Source: Dipteronia dyeriana (Eukaryota > Streptophyta > Magnoliopsida > Sapindales > Sapindaceae). Taken from it: a stretch of 64,000 nt of DNA. Where the stretch lies: positions 95,851,891-95,915,890 of the forward strand of contig CM065298.1 in NCBI GenBank assembly GCA_032871835.1, written 5' to 3'. Below the pieces are notes generated by a model, which had not been told where the DNA came from, did not search any database, and was given only the letters and a program-made list of their open reading frames with translations. The position numbers and the translations under genes are program-made. This document shows positions 1 through 11,911 of this stretch, piece after piece (the first letter of the stretch is position 1; every line of letters begins with the position of its first letter).

Positions 1-339
1 TTTCTTCATTTATGATTAATCACATCTTATACATCTCATTAGTACTTTTCGTCTTACGTATGATATATGTGGAACCCATAAGTTCATAATGGTCTAATGA
101 CCGAACGGTAAGTGAACCAAGTCTCGGACATGATCACTTTTCTAGACTTCATCTCCCCTTTCCATTACTTTCTTCACTTAGTAGATAGAAATGATAGCTC
201 AATTCTAAAATCTTTGGCTCGTCACAGTCAGGTGAAGTAATCATCAAAACTTCCCTTTCAATCTTTGAAAGATGACATGGGATAATTTTGTGATTTTTTC
301 CACGAGTTAGTAAATTACTATGGTGGCTGATTCAATAGC

Positions 340-1900
340 TGTTTCACTCCTACTAGGGATGGAAGATCCATATGGATTTCTACTCCCACTAGGATGTAGA
401 CTTCCACTTCCACTCCCACTAGGGATAGAGGATCAAGTTAAATTTTAATTTACCGCCATTCGCATATTAATGCGGATCATCTAATTCCAAAAATTAGATA
501 TCTATATTAAATTCACTTCTACTAAGAAATTCATTCTCTAATAATGACATCTTGTGATTCAAATTCTACCAGACTTTTATCTAATTATACACCATCATTC
601 ATTTAATTCTTTGGAATGCTCAAAGTATCAAATAAAGATACAACTTCTCTTCTTGCATCCAAATTCTCATTTTTGTGAGATGAATTATAAACATAATTTG
701 CATACCCCCAGGGTTGTAGATTAGTCAGACCAGGCTACCTGCCTGTCCAGAATTCATATGGTGTGGAAGTGTTTAATCTAGTGGAACATGATTAAGTAAG
801 TAGACAACAATTAACAAGTCTTTTAATAAGATACTAAATAATTTACTTCCGTCATCACAGACTTAATCATTTCCAACAGTATTTAATTCTTTCTTTCCAT
901 TAAACTATTTTGCTGAGGAGTCCTAGGAATAAATAAATATCTTTTTATATCTTTCTTACTAAACAATTCCTTGAACCATTCAGAAAGATATTTACGTACT
1001 CGGTTTATTCTTTAAACTCAAAAGTCTATCATCTAATATGATCCTTAACCAAACAATCTGAATACAATCCAATGCTTTCAATTTGTAAGAGATCAAATAG
1101 ATAGCCAAGATGTCTAAAGATATTAATGAATGTTACTAGATATGAAATTTCATGTCTAGCATTTACACTCATTCAATCACAAATGTAATAATGAATTAGT
1201 TGCAATGAAATTCCTGATCTAGTTCCTTATTAAATGGTTTTCTAGTTATTTATCTTGCTAGATAATTTGCATGACCTTTAAGATAAATGAGTCCAATTAT
1301 TCCTCTTTGACTGATATACTCATTCTATCTAGTCCAACATGACTTAATCTAGCATGCCAAAATAGCAGCACCATTACCATTGTAATGATTGAAAAACAAA
1401 CAAAATTATAAACGTCTCTACTGACGTATAATACTATAAAACCATTAAGCAACTATCAAGTTCCGTATGAATATAATTTGCTAAAATAATATTAATATAT
1501 ACAACAATCATGATCATTAAGGATAATCCGAATCAATGAGGATAACTGCGAACATTAAATCCCAGTTAGATCTCAAGTGTATATTAGAACATCATGGAGT
1601 ACAAATTTATGCTACCAATCAAACCCAGTTTGTAGGTACTTAACTCCAAAAAAATTGTTCTAACACATATACGTATTGTCTCTAATTATCTCACTTTACT
1701 CTAAGGTATATCTTTACTTATCTAATATCCACAAAGGACGATATTCGAAAAGAAAATACCTAACCAGAAACTTAAGCATAACTTAACAAATTCTTAAGTT
1801 TGGGTTTTACTCTTTTCGACTCAATGCATTTATAAGTGAAAATGACCCAGTTTGTCACAACTGCAACAAGCTATTTTAATTTTGTCCTTCCTCAATTTGT
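340..1900 (-). pseudogene. Copia-B gag end to integrase fragments
   Basis: Decayed gag-pol read right to left. At about 1837-1885 is a CCHC zinc knuckle whose first Cys pair and GH survive (CSCDKLGHF) but whose last Cys is lost. At about 1275-1365 is the GAG-pre-integrase motif WHARLSHVGLDRM. At about 560-770 is the integrase C-terminal part (TPYEFWTGR ... LQPWGY), with a stop after TGR. At about 340-430 is a Ser/Gly/Pro-rich linker (SIPSGSGSGSLHPSGS), as often lies between copia integrase and RT. Stops and frameshifts separate every block, so no protein is made. The order gag, pre-integrase, integrase is normal for Ty1/copia. I could not place the protease motif with certainty. Confidence 0.8.
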
Positions 1901-4900
1901 TATCCCTCAACTTCTTGCATATTTCGATCTAAGATTAAGTGGCTTTGACTAGATTCTCTTCTCCTTTTGGAAATATCTATTTCAACTAATATGCTCAAAA
2001 CTAAAAGATTTGTACAAGTTGGAATCTATCATATAATATTGGCTAGAAGTCTAAGCCGTCTCTAAGCGCTCAGCTTCTACTACCAAAATGATGCGATCAA
2101 TATGCATCTGATTAATTTTATATATTCTAACTATCAAAAGAGATCATATCGTTTAGTCTGTATATCATGTTTTATATCCTTATTGGAGGCTGCCACTAAT
2201 TTTGACGATTCTTATAAGTACTCTAAAATTTGATTTTGTACATACTAAAATTTGATTTCGTACATACTAAAATTTAGTACTCAAAATACTACTAAAATTT
2301 CCTTTCAAGCCAAACTCTGAAAGGTAAATCACTTTACTTAAATCGTATTGTACTTGTAAAAAATACATGTGAAGCTATTATTTAAGTTACTCCACAACAT
2401 AATGCGAGTAATTTAACTTCTAGCTTGATAATCCTTCACATATTTTATGTCGAGCAAATAAGTACTATGACGAGGTTCAATTATGATTCACGTTATAGTC
2501 TCAAGAGCTTCTTACTCTTAAAATACACTAAATCGTTTTTGTATCTATTTCCTAGATTACACGATTTAGTTTATTACTATTAAATTGGCCACAATATTAT
2601 AGATATATAATCTATAATATATGCTAATCTATGTAGAGACATACAATCTACTATGCAAGCATATTAACTTCCAAAAATACGCACATTTAATTTTGTCGTA
2701 AACATAAACCAAACAAATAATGAAACAATTTGAGGAACAGAATCGAAAAAGTTGTCAAAGCGTCTAATTAACATCCGTTTCCAAAAATTTAATCATCATA
2801 AATTCAGTACTTTGTGCAAGCTTCTAATTCAAATATTGTACTCAACAGTTTAGAATTCTCAAAACAAGTGATCATATAAATAACAGAAAGAATAATATGC
2901 ACAAGTCCCCAAAAAAATATTTTATGGGTCAAACCGTTTTACTACAAAGTAAATAAACCAAAATTATTTAGTATAGAACGGTTTATTAAAACCATAATAT
3001 TTTCACAAAATATGTGACCTCTCATGCTATTCATTCTATACGTTTCATATTTACATCGATCACCATTGAGAAAGACTCTCAAAGTCTTCACAACTAATCT
3101 AATTGTCATTTTCTCAAAAAATTGGTCCTCTTTCACGTGTGCAATAACTCATGTGCCTAACACTATGAATATTCATTGTGGATGTAATAGATCGCCTCAC
3201 ATTTCCAAGAATGTAACGCTCCTCTACGATTTCTAGTTCACACGCTATATGACCAAAATACATCATGGTACCTGACTCTAGCTTTTCCAACCTTATAGAT
3301 CTATTAATTCTCTGGAAATTTTATTAAAAAACTATCAATTGCATCTCTCTACATAAAAGCATGAGTCATTGACTGCGGCTATATGTCATTAATAAGATTC
3401 ATGAAATCTTCTCTATTAAAACATATATGATAATGCAGATTTATTCTAAAAAATTTCTAAGTCATTTAAAAAATGTGTCTTTTAATAATCTTGTACATTT
3501 CCAATGTACATTCTATTAAAATTTCTTATTCCTGATTGCATAATTAATTTAACAGAGAATTCTAAACGAAGGATTTCAATATACATAGCTCCCACTGAAC
3601 CTGAATTTCAGTGGCCAAATTTTTACAGAAAAATTCCATGACCGTTAGAATATAGTGCTGAAATTCCTGATGAAAAATTCCGTGATGGCCGAAAATGCCA
3701 CCGAAAATTGTCATTGGAATCTGCATCGGAAACTGATACCGAAAACCACACCGAAGGCCGACATCGAAAACCGTGCAAGAAACCGTAACTAGAAACCGTC
3801 ACTGAAAATCATACTGGAAGCTGTCATTGGAATCCATGCTAAAAATTGTCACAGAAAACCGCACCAGTAACCTTCACTGGAATACGTGCCAGAATCCGTC
3901 TCTATAAAAAATCCCATCCGGGATTTATAGGGCATTAATTCAGATCTCATTGGAGCGAAACAAATTAATGGAATTAATAAATTTAAAAATAGAAATAGAA
4001 ATTTTTAAAAAAAATTCTTTTATTTTTTTTTGCTGGAAAACCACCATTGGTCACCAGAAAACCACTTCCGGTTGCCGGAAAACCATTTTTTTACCGGAAT
4101 ACTACTTGTTGGACACCGGGAAATTTGTCGAAAAAAATAACCAGTGGTGAATGGCAAACATGCAGGCCGAAGACCAGAAACTGGAAACCGGTTCGATCGG
4201 TGAGGTGGCGGCATGATGATGTGGTAACCAGAAACCGTTATAGTGGTCTGAAACCGTAGCTATAAACCTCTCCGGTTCTGAAAACCATCAACGGTTTCTT
4301 TCTCAAACCATCTACACCACGTGTCTCTCAAGGATTAGGCCACGTGTCACAAATGACACAACAAAGCCACGTGTCACCTTCTGGTGTGTGCACGTGTCAT
4401 CAGCTGAACCACTCAAGCCTGTTGTGCCCAATGCCCGCTCACGTCGCAGGAGAGTGAGACGCACGTGCCATCATCCCTGACTTTTCCGATCACGGGACCA
4501 CCACTATCTGACTCCAAATGTAATTTTAATTCCATTTATGCCCTTAATTATGACATTTGGCTTAGGGGTGAAACACACTCTCCGCTCATAGGTGCGTGGA
4601 ACATGTTCTTCGTGTTCTTCACCCACATTCAACCTCAAACAAGTTTTTAGAATTTAATCTTCTATAGAATATATCAAAACCGTTTTTTCTCCCTCGTTTC
4701 TAATCCAAATTATGCAAATGACCTATCGTTGGAAAGCTCTCGAAAGGCTATGTCTAATGGTACCATGATCGTAGAGAAATAAAAAAATGACAATGAGTTA
4801 TCACCCGATTACAGTCACAGGTTTCATATTTTAATTCTTCAAAATTCTCTCAATTTTGAAGCTATCATGTATATATGCACACAAATATTCCAGAAAAACA

Positions 4901-5010
4901 AAATTAAATACTTGCATATGTGTGATGCCATAAGAGTTCATTTGTTGTTCTACCAACAAAAATAAACATCCTAACATGACAATACTACCAGAATACAATC
5001 CCAAACATGT
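1901..5010 (-). other. Copia-B leader and decayed gag region, with degenerate minisatellite
   Basis: No open gene is visible in these 3.1 kb between the zinc knuckle and the primer-binding site. Gag should occupy the left part but I cannot follow it. About 3655-4260 is a degenerate tandem array of a 15-16 base unit close to ACCGAAAACCGTCACTG (also read as CCGGAAAACCAC). The rest is AT-rich and featureless to me. About 3 kb is long for a copia 5' leader plus gag, so a further decayed insertion could be hidden here. Confidence 0.45.
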
Positions 5011-5022
5011 GCTCTGATACCA
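5011..5022 (-). other. Copia-B primer-binding site
   Basis: On the minus strand this reads TGGTATCAGAGC, the initiator tRNA-Met complementary site used by most plant Ty1/copia elements. It lies one base inside the LTR end at 5024, which fixes the minus orientation. Confidence 0.9.
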
Positions 5023-5023
5023 A

Positions 5024-5629
5024 TGAAAGTAAATTCAATACAAACAAAAACGAATTCGGATTACCGTTCACCATCGGAATCTAAACTCCAGTAGCGGAAG
5101 CGGATCGAACACCTGGGATTGTATCACCGGTCGGAGGACGATCACACGGTCGGAAAGTCCCCTCTGATCACAATGCATGTACCTACACTCTGATTATGGA
5201 TGAGAGAAAATTCTATATAATTTTCTCCACGTCTCTGACTAGTGTTTTTCTCTATATATTGCGTCTCTCTAAACACTTGCACACATGCAATACTCTTGCA
5301 CGTTATTTGCACACCATATTAATATACAAAATTTGCTCATGCATCTTATGCATATTGCACACATGCATAACACATATACATGACTATCCCAGACAACCCA
5401 TTGTTGCCTATTGCATATTACACACCGGCACAAATTTTGTTAGTGTACAACCCATACCAATACATGTTGTAATTATATATTGCAAACTGTTCAGGTTGTT
5501 ATATTGTTTTAGTGTATGGCTCATGCTTGGGCTTGGTGTACATGGATTTGGGCTCTCCATGTATTACTTGTGATCTTGACCCAATTGGGTGTATAATGGG
5601 TCTTTAACCCAAAACAAAATATACTAACA
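5024..5629 (-). repeat. Copia-B 5' LTR (606 bp)
   Basis: Bounded by TG (5024) and CA (5628-5629); on the minus strand it starts TGTTAGTATATTTTG and ends TTTACTTTCA. The left boundary is set by the primer-binding site, the right by the start motif and by the copia gag of Copia-A resuming just after. The partner LTR is outside the window. The 125-codon plus-strand ORF inside is chance. Confidence 0.8.
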
Positions 5630-5639
5630 TGATGTCTGC

Positions 5640-6535
5640 AATATACTTCCGCTGTTATCCTGAATTTTTTTTCTCAACTAAAAAAAAGGCTGATGAAAAA
5701 TCTGATAATTTCAAAATTGCTCCCGAGAAATTAAATGGTAGAGTTAACTATGATTTTTTTGGCTCGTATTGCTCTTATGTCCATTGCTAGTTAAAAATAA
5801 AACTTGGCTATATACTGGCACCAAGAAGGCTCCTACGAAAACTGATGTTGAAGCCTATGAAACTTGGAAGGAAGAAAATTGCACTGTTCAAATATAGTTG
5901 CTTCATTCTATGGAAAGGCTTGTCAGAGTTCTATTCGACCGTCTTAATGCAGCAGGGGATCTCTGCCATGCTTTAGAGAAAACATATATTGTAAGTAATA
6001 ATTCTTCCAAAATTTATGAGTTAACATAGAGATCTGTCAACATCAAACAAGAAGCTCGCACTATGGAAGCTTATTATGAAGAACTACAAACAATCTGGTA
6101 GGAACTTGATGCTATCAATCCTCCCCAAATCAAGAATGGAATTGATCTCTCCACTCACCTAGCAACTAGTACAAATTTTAGAGTTTACATCTTATTGGAG
6201 GGATTAGATTCCCATCTTGATGCAGCTTGTGCCCATGTGCTTTGTTCTAATGCTATTTCTGGTGTCCTAGAAACTTATGCCATGATTTGTTAGGAGGATA
6301 GCTAAAAACAATGTGGAGTGAGGAAAAGGCTAGTGGCAGTGCGTTGGCTGCACCTAAAAACTATGCCATGAAAGAAAGAGGTTCATATGAGTCTACTAAA
6401 TCTCCCTTTAAATTTGGTAATTCAAATCTGGCTAAAGATGAAATCAAGTGCACTCACTGTGCTAAAAATCAATTTGTAGTAAAATGTTGGAAGCTTCATA
6501 GTCGACTTGACTGGGCTAATGATCTTATTGCCAAG
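5640..6535 (+). pseudogene. Copia-A gag fragment
   Basis: Copia gag of the UBN2/retrotran_gag_2 type, spread over several frames with stops. Readable blocks include FKIAPEKLNGRVNYDFF near 5715, YETWKEENCTVQ near 5860, then a zinc-knuckle-like IKCTHCAKNQFVVKCWKLH near 6445-6500, where the His of the CCHC pattern is missing. The frame runs to the hAT insertion at 6536, whose first bases (TAG) create a stop; it resumes at 9741. The start codon is lost through the Copia-B insertion. Confidence 0.75.
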
Positions 6536-6545
6536 TAGGGGTGTG

Positions 6546-6690
6546 CGGAGGATCGGATCCAATGGATTTTCCATGATCCAAGATCTGATCCGATCCAATT
6601 GGATCAGAGCAATTGCAATCCGATCCGATATTTTATAACGGGATTCGATCCGATTATTATTAGATCCAATCTGATCCGAAGGATCGAATT
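6546..6690. repeat. hAT subterminal GATCCGATCC repeats, left end
   Basis: About ten copies of GGATC/GATCC motifs in direct and inverted order (for example GATCTGATCCGATCC) just inside the left terminus. A matching cluster lies at 9600-9730 inside the right terminus. Short repeated motifs at both ends are typical binding sites for hAT transposases; binding here is inferred. Confidence 0.75.
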
Positions 6691-7359
6691 AATATAAAAT
6701 TGCTCTTAATATATATAAAATTATTATTGGACAAAAAAAATCAAGTAAATACTTCAAACATTACTAATTAATTCAAATAAAATTAACGTTTAAAAAATAC
6801 ATAACATAACTTGTAAACTTATATAGTTCATTAAGTTTATAATCCTTAAACATCATCTCCAACTAAAATCATCCAAATGTTCAAAATATTAAATAAAATC
6901 ATCCAAACAACATTAACAGCTCAACACAAGTTGTTGAATTGTCTTCTAAAGAAACATGTGAAACAACACAACGCCTAAACTTTGCTATCAAAAAGAAGTT
7001 AAGAAATAACACCCAATTTCTGCAAAAGAATAAAATAAAAAATTAATAAGTGAAGTAATTTAATAAAGAACATAACCAAATTTAAGTTGAGTTAGATTTG
7101 TATTACTTGTTTCCGATGTTTCTACATGTTATTGTCCTTTAAAATCTTGTTTAATTTTCTTCCACATAAAGGTCTTTAACAGCACCCGGAATTTCTACAA
7201 ATCAAAAACAATAAAATAAAATAAAAAGTTAATAAGTGAAATCATTTAATTTAATAAACAATAATAATCAAAATGAAGTTAGATTTACATTACCTGTTTC
7301 AAGTTCTTCCAGGTTATTCATTATCTCACCAAGACTAATTTGAGAAGAAGAATCCAACC

Positions 7360-9250
7360 AATTTTGTCTTCATATAAGTGCTTCTACTGTCCTTGGAGAC
7401 AACGAACTTCGAAATGAATCAAGAATGCATCCACCGGTACTAAATCCTGATTCAAAGGCTACAGTTTAGACAGGTATTGCCAAAATATCTCGTGCAACAT
7501 AAGATAAAATCTTATATTTAGGAGACTTGATCTTCCACAAACATAAGATATCAAACCAGAATCGAACAAAGAATCAGTATCAATCTCAACATCATCAACC
7601 ATCATATCATTTGCAATGTGGATATTATCAATAGCTTCCACATTTGCGAAGTAAATTACTTTCTATTGATAATATATTTCATTCAAAGTACTTATTACTC
7701 TACTTGTCATTTCATTTGCTCCGTCTTCACTCCACCACAAAACAAAACAATATCTCAAAAGTCGTTGCTTGTGGCGAGGATCAAGAAGTACAACTATAAA
7801 TAAAAAATGATTAATCACTTGATAATTTCTCCAATATTTATCATACTTCATCCTCATATTTTCAGCCATATGCTTCAAAAAAATATACTATCTCACCAAT
7901 TCTTCAATTATGAATGAACCATACACAAATAACGTAAAAATGTATTGGAAGTCACAAAAAAAATATCCTAAAAATTTCAAAGCAGCATCAAAAAACACCT
8001 TCAGAAACTTGATAAAACAACGATATATTCCCAATCCAAGGATTTTGAGGCCCCCTTGTCCTCACCCAAACAAAAATCACGAAAATATTAAGTATCATGA
8101 TCTTTTAACATTTCAAATGCTTTTTGAAACTTTTCAGCACTCTCTAACATCAAGGAAGTTGAGTTCCATCTAGTTGGGACATCTAAGCATAGAAGTTTCT
8201 TTGAAGAAATTTTTGCCCTTTCCGCACAACTATTAAAATTTTGTATCCTACCCGGAGAACCTCTAAAATATCTCACCACATTACGAATTTTACTAATTGA
8301 CTCATGATAATCTTTTAAAATATGTAGCGATGAGATTTAAAATATGTGCAAAACATCTTAAATGCATTTGTTCACCATTCATAATTGCCCCATTCCAACT
8401 ATTCACAATCATAGACAAGTATAAAATAGCATCATTGTTAGAGCTTGCATTATCAACAGTTACAGTTAAAACCTCTCTATGCCCCATGATTTTAAACATG
8501 CCTTTGATGACTTGCCAATTGTATTACCATTATGGTTAGAAATTGGATAAAAATTCAATATTTTCATTTGCAATTTCCAATTGCTATCAACCAAATGTGA
8601 AGTGGGACACATATAATTAATATTCTGAATTAATGTCCATGTGTTTGTCATGAGACAAACTCTTTGCTAGTTTCTAACAAAAGAGTCCTCCAACTTTTTT
8701 TTTTCATCCACATAAAGTTGCAAAACATCACACGCAATAGTTGTTAATCTAGGTTCAAAAACACAAAGTATGTACTTAAATCTCTTCCCCTCAACAGTTT
8801 TAAATAGAGCCTCATCAAGCAAAACAAACATAGCAAGGGCTTCCCTACATTTCTCTTCATTATAACTAGTAGCAATGAGTTTGCCCTCATCTTGTTCTGT
8901 TTTTGGTTGCATAAATAATTTTTTTTTCTTTGAGTCCCATTTAAAAACAAATTTACTGCACCTATAATTCAAATGAGCCGACATATTAGAGGTTCCATTT
9001 TTTTTTCTTACCACATGCATATACTTTGCCACAATACTGACATTTTGATTTGGGTTTTATTAGGGTCACTACTCAATCGTATAAAATGATCCCAAGCCCA
9101 CGAAGAATTATTTGCCCTATTATCTAAGGCTCCAGGTTCTTTATCAAGCATATGAGGAATTGAATCATGAGTGCTAGTACCTTCGATAATTGGTGGTTCG
9201 CTTGTATTAGATTGAGTGACACTTTTTTGATGATAAAATGGAGGAATCAT
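7360..9250 (-). pseudogene. hAT transposase, zf-BED / RICESLEEPER-like (decayed)
   Basis: Read right to left. BED zinc finger near 8950-9060 (CQYCGKVYAC ... MSAHLNYRC), reached after a one-base frameshift from the upstream WDHF block. The all-helical region runs at 8667-9000 (LIATSYNEEKCREALAMFV). Catalytic RNase H-fold blocks are TVDNASSNNDA and HLRCFAHILNLI (8302-8499) and CLDVPTRWNSTSLML (8088-8279). MAENMRMKYDKYW and VVLLDPRHK lie at 7663-7878, and the C-terminal dimerisation motif (GFSTGGCILDSFRSSLSP) at about 7390-7450. Order and motifs match plant hAT transposases. Several frameshifts and stops make it inactive. Confidence 0.9.
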
Positions 9251-9599
9251 CTACACGAAAACATATAGTATTATGTCATCATTAAAAATTATAGATAGTT
9301 AATTAAAAGTTATACAAAGTAAGAACTAACAAATATAAAAATAATATGAACAAGTAGAATAACTCAAAATCTCAATCATAGAAATAATTGAGATTATTTA
9401 ATAATAGAATACATGCCGAGTAAGATGCAGATGAATAAGTTGTGATGTACTGATGTCGATAAAGAATAAATGAAAAATAAAAGAGAGTGGACTCACTGGA
9501 TTGTCGGTGGTTGTGTAGAGAAAAAAGAAAAGTAGTAAACCAAACCAGCTAAACTAGTAACATTGTCAGGTTGTTGTGTTTTGGGCTTTAAAATAATGT

Positions 9600-9730
9600 C
9601 CAAGATCCGATTCGATCCAATGAATTTTAAAATTTAGGAACTGATCCGACCCAATCATCCCCCCAGATCCGATCCAAACCAATGGATTGGAACCAATCCA
9701 ATTAATCCTATTAGATTGGATTGGATCCTG
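9600..9730. repeat. hAT subterminal GATCC-type repeats, right end
   Basis: A cluster of GATCCGATTCGATCC, GATCCGACCC and ATTGGATTGGATCC motifs just inside the right terminus, mirroring the left cluster in inverted orientation. Confidence 0.65.
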
Positions 9731-9740
9731 CACACCCCTA

Positions 9741-9977
9741 TTGCCAAGAAACAAGAAAGCAGATCATCTCTTTTTACCCTTACAACCATTGTGAATGGAG
9801 ATGAAACTGGTACAAGTAACTTTAGTTATGCCCTATGTACTTTTGTTGTAGCTTGTGATAATGCATGGATAGTTGACACCGGAGAAACTAATCATATGAT
9901 TAATAACCCTAAGAAATTCACTACCTTCACTAAAAGTTGCTCAAAGTATGTTGTAAGAACTGCTAATGGTCAAACAA
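9741..9977 (+). pseudogene. Copia-A protease fragment
   Basis: The Copia-A frame resumes after the hAT. It contains NAWIVDTGETNHMI, the copia aspartic protease active site (DTG), followed by YVVRTANGQTT. The frame stops where the CACTA element begins at 9978 and resumes with PVTG at about 11914. Before the insertions this was one continuous gag-protease frame. Confidence 0.85.
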
Positions 9978-10437
9978 CGCTATAAAAAAAAGGGTTAATG
10001 GGACAAATTTTTTTCGTCCCAATAGCCAAATAACCGTCCCTATAGACCTATTGGGACGAAAAAAATTAGTCCCGAATTACGTCACTTCTGGTCGATCGCA
10101 ATAGCTCTTTTGAGATGAAAATCGAAATTTGTCCCTAAAGACTACCTATAGGGACAAAATAATATAAGGACGATTTTTGTTTCATCCATTTTGATAATAT
10201 ATAGGGACGAAATTTTTCGTCTCTTTTGACAACCTATAGGGACGAAATTTATATTTTCATCCCATTTGACAACATGTAGAGATGAAATTTATATTTTCGT
10301 CCCAATTGACAACCTATAGGGACGAAATATTTCGTCCCTATAAATAATTTTTCATCCCTGTAAATATCTATAGGGATGAAATTTGAACAAAAAAAAAAGT
10401 GTTTCGAACCCGATCAGACCTACCCACCAGCTCCCGC

Positions 10438-10466
10438 CAACCCACCCACCCACCCACCCACCCACC
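10438..10466. repeat. (CCCA)n microsatellite
   Basis: About seven CCCA repeats inside the CACTA element. The small ORFs across it on both strands are low-complexity shadows. Confidence 0.9.
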
Positions 10467-11265
10467 AACCCATAACCAGCTCCCTCATTTAATCTTTTTG
10501 TTCTCCACAAGAGACGAATCACCAACCACTCACCCAATGGAAGTAAAGCTTATCAACTTTGCTACTATTTCAAATTTGTCATATAAAGCATACTATTTAC
10601 ATATAAGCTCTTTATGTCATTAAAATTTTACTATAAATTAATTCCAATAATTTTAATTTTATTTCTATATGATAAACAAATTGATATTAAAAACGTTTAT
10701 AGTAGCATTTAATTAAACTATTTTTTAAATGTTACAAGAACTATTACAATAGGTTTATCGGGACCTGCTAAGATCAAACAATACATGTACGGCCTAAATA
10801 TCTAGACCCATAATGGGAGATAACTACTTCCCACAACCTGGAAAGAAAACTACTTCCAAAAACCCGGGAAGAAAACTCCCGGATTTAAACCCCTCACCAC
10901 TTATATGGAACAGAGGTGTACTGTCAGCTCTATTAAAAGGTGATGTGCAATTAAACAATTTTTATATATATATATATTATCATATCAAATGGTCTATCGT
11001 TAATCGTACATGGAATACAGAGACTTTCTTTACATTTTTCAATTTAATAGACAAATGTAAGATTTGAATTCATATCACAAAAGGGAAGGATAAATATATA
11101 ACAACTTTTTGAGAAAGCAGTTTACATGGAATAGAGAGACGTTCTTTACATTTTTCAATTTAATATACAAATGTAATATTTAAACTCCCATCACAAATGG
11201 TAAGGATAAATATATTACAACTTTTCTAGAAAGTGTTTTTGCATTTTAGATTCTTATTATAATAT

Positions 11266-11268
<3 letters not shown>

Positions 11269-11303
<35 letters not shown>
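11269..11303. repeat. (TA)n microsatellite in the CACTA interior
   Basis: A run of TA dinucleotides within the AT-rich interior of the CACTA element. No coding content is visible around it. Confidence 0.85.
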
Positions 11304-11306
<3 letters not shown>

Positions 11307-11911
11307 TTCATAATTTTTAAATTAATCTATAGTAATTAATATAAAAAAGTGAAGAAAACTAAATTATTAATATGTCTCTTATGAAAAAATTAAAAAAAAA
11401 ACAAGGATCAAAAAAGAAAATTATAATCCCAATAAATCATTATCAACAATAAATATTATTTTTGTTTTAATAAATTCCAAAGTCTATAATTTCTTCTTTT
11501 TTTTTCAAAAAAAAATATCAAACTTTTAGGGTTGAATAATTTTCATCCCAATAGACATCTTATTGTGACGAATAACTTATTTCGTTCTAATACACAATTT
11601 ATTAGGAAAAATTGTTTTCGTCCCTAAAAGTCTTACTATTTTTACAGTTTTTAAGGGCAAATAATTTTTATCGTCCCAATAGACATTCTATTGGGACAAA
11701 TATTTTCGTCGCTAAAAGTCTTGTCGGGTTTGTCATTTTTAGGGAAGGATAATTTGTTTCATCCCAATAGACGTTCTATTAGAACGGATTTTTTTTATCC
11801 ATAAGGTTTATTCAGGTTTGAAATATTTATATATGAATATGTTATTGCATACCAATAGACGTTTATTCGTCCCAATAAATTTTGTCCCTATAGCCCAATT
11901 TTCTTATAGTG

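Larger units (their letters stand above)
1..5629 (-). mobile_element. Copia-B: truncated Ty1/copia retrotransposon, minus strand
   Basis: A Ty1/copia element read on the minus strand. Its 5' LTR is at 5024-5629, directly followed (leftwards) by a tRNA-Met type primer-binding site. Further left come a gag zinc knuckle (about 1837-1885), a GAG-pre-integrase motif (about 1275-1365) and the end of integrase (about 560-770). Reverse transcriptase, RNase H and the 3' LTR must lie beyond the left edge. All frames are broken. It sits in the 5' part of Copia-A, whose gag resumes at about 5640, so it inserted after Copia-A. The target duplication cannot be checked because one end is outside the window. 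Confidence 0.85.
6536..9740 (-). mobile_element. hAT DNA transposon (3.2 kb)
   Basis: Flanked by a perfect 8-bp direct repeat TTGCCAAG (6528-6535 and 9741-9748), the hAT target-site length. The ends are inverted repeats TAGGGGTGTGC / GCACACCCCTA, continuing loosely into GATCC-rich sequence. It encodes a decayed zf-BED hAT transposase on the minus strand. It sits between the gag zinc knuckle and protease of Copia-A; removing it with one repeat copy restores the Copia-A frame. Structure and coding content agree, so identity is very sure. Confidence 0.95.
9978..11911. mobile_element. Non-autonomous CACTA (En/Spm-type) element (1.9 kb)
   Basis: The right end reads, on the minus strand, CACTATAAGAAAATTGGGC, the plant CACTA terminal motif; the left end is a mutated version, CGCTATAAAAAAAAGGG. 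Flanks are CAA (9975-9977) and TAA (11912-11914), a 3-bp duplication with one change, as CACTA elements make. Both terminal regions are packed with GGGACGAAA / TTTCGTCCC motifs, direct and inverted, as expected for subterminal transposase-binding repeats. I see no transposase (TnpA or TnpD), so it depends on another element. Confidence 0.85.

Noticed and set aside
5196..5573. 125-codon plus-strand ORF
   Set aside because: It lies wholly inside the Copia-B LTR, is rich in His/Ile/Cys from TTGCACAC-type sequence and has no family features.
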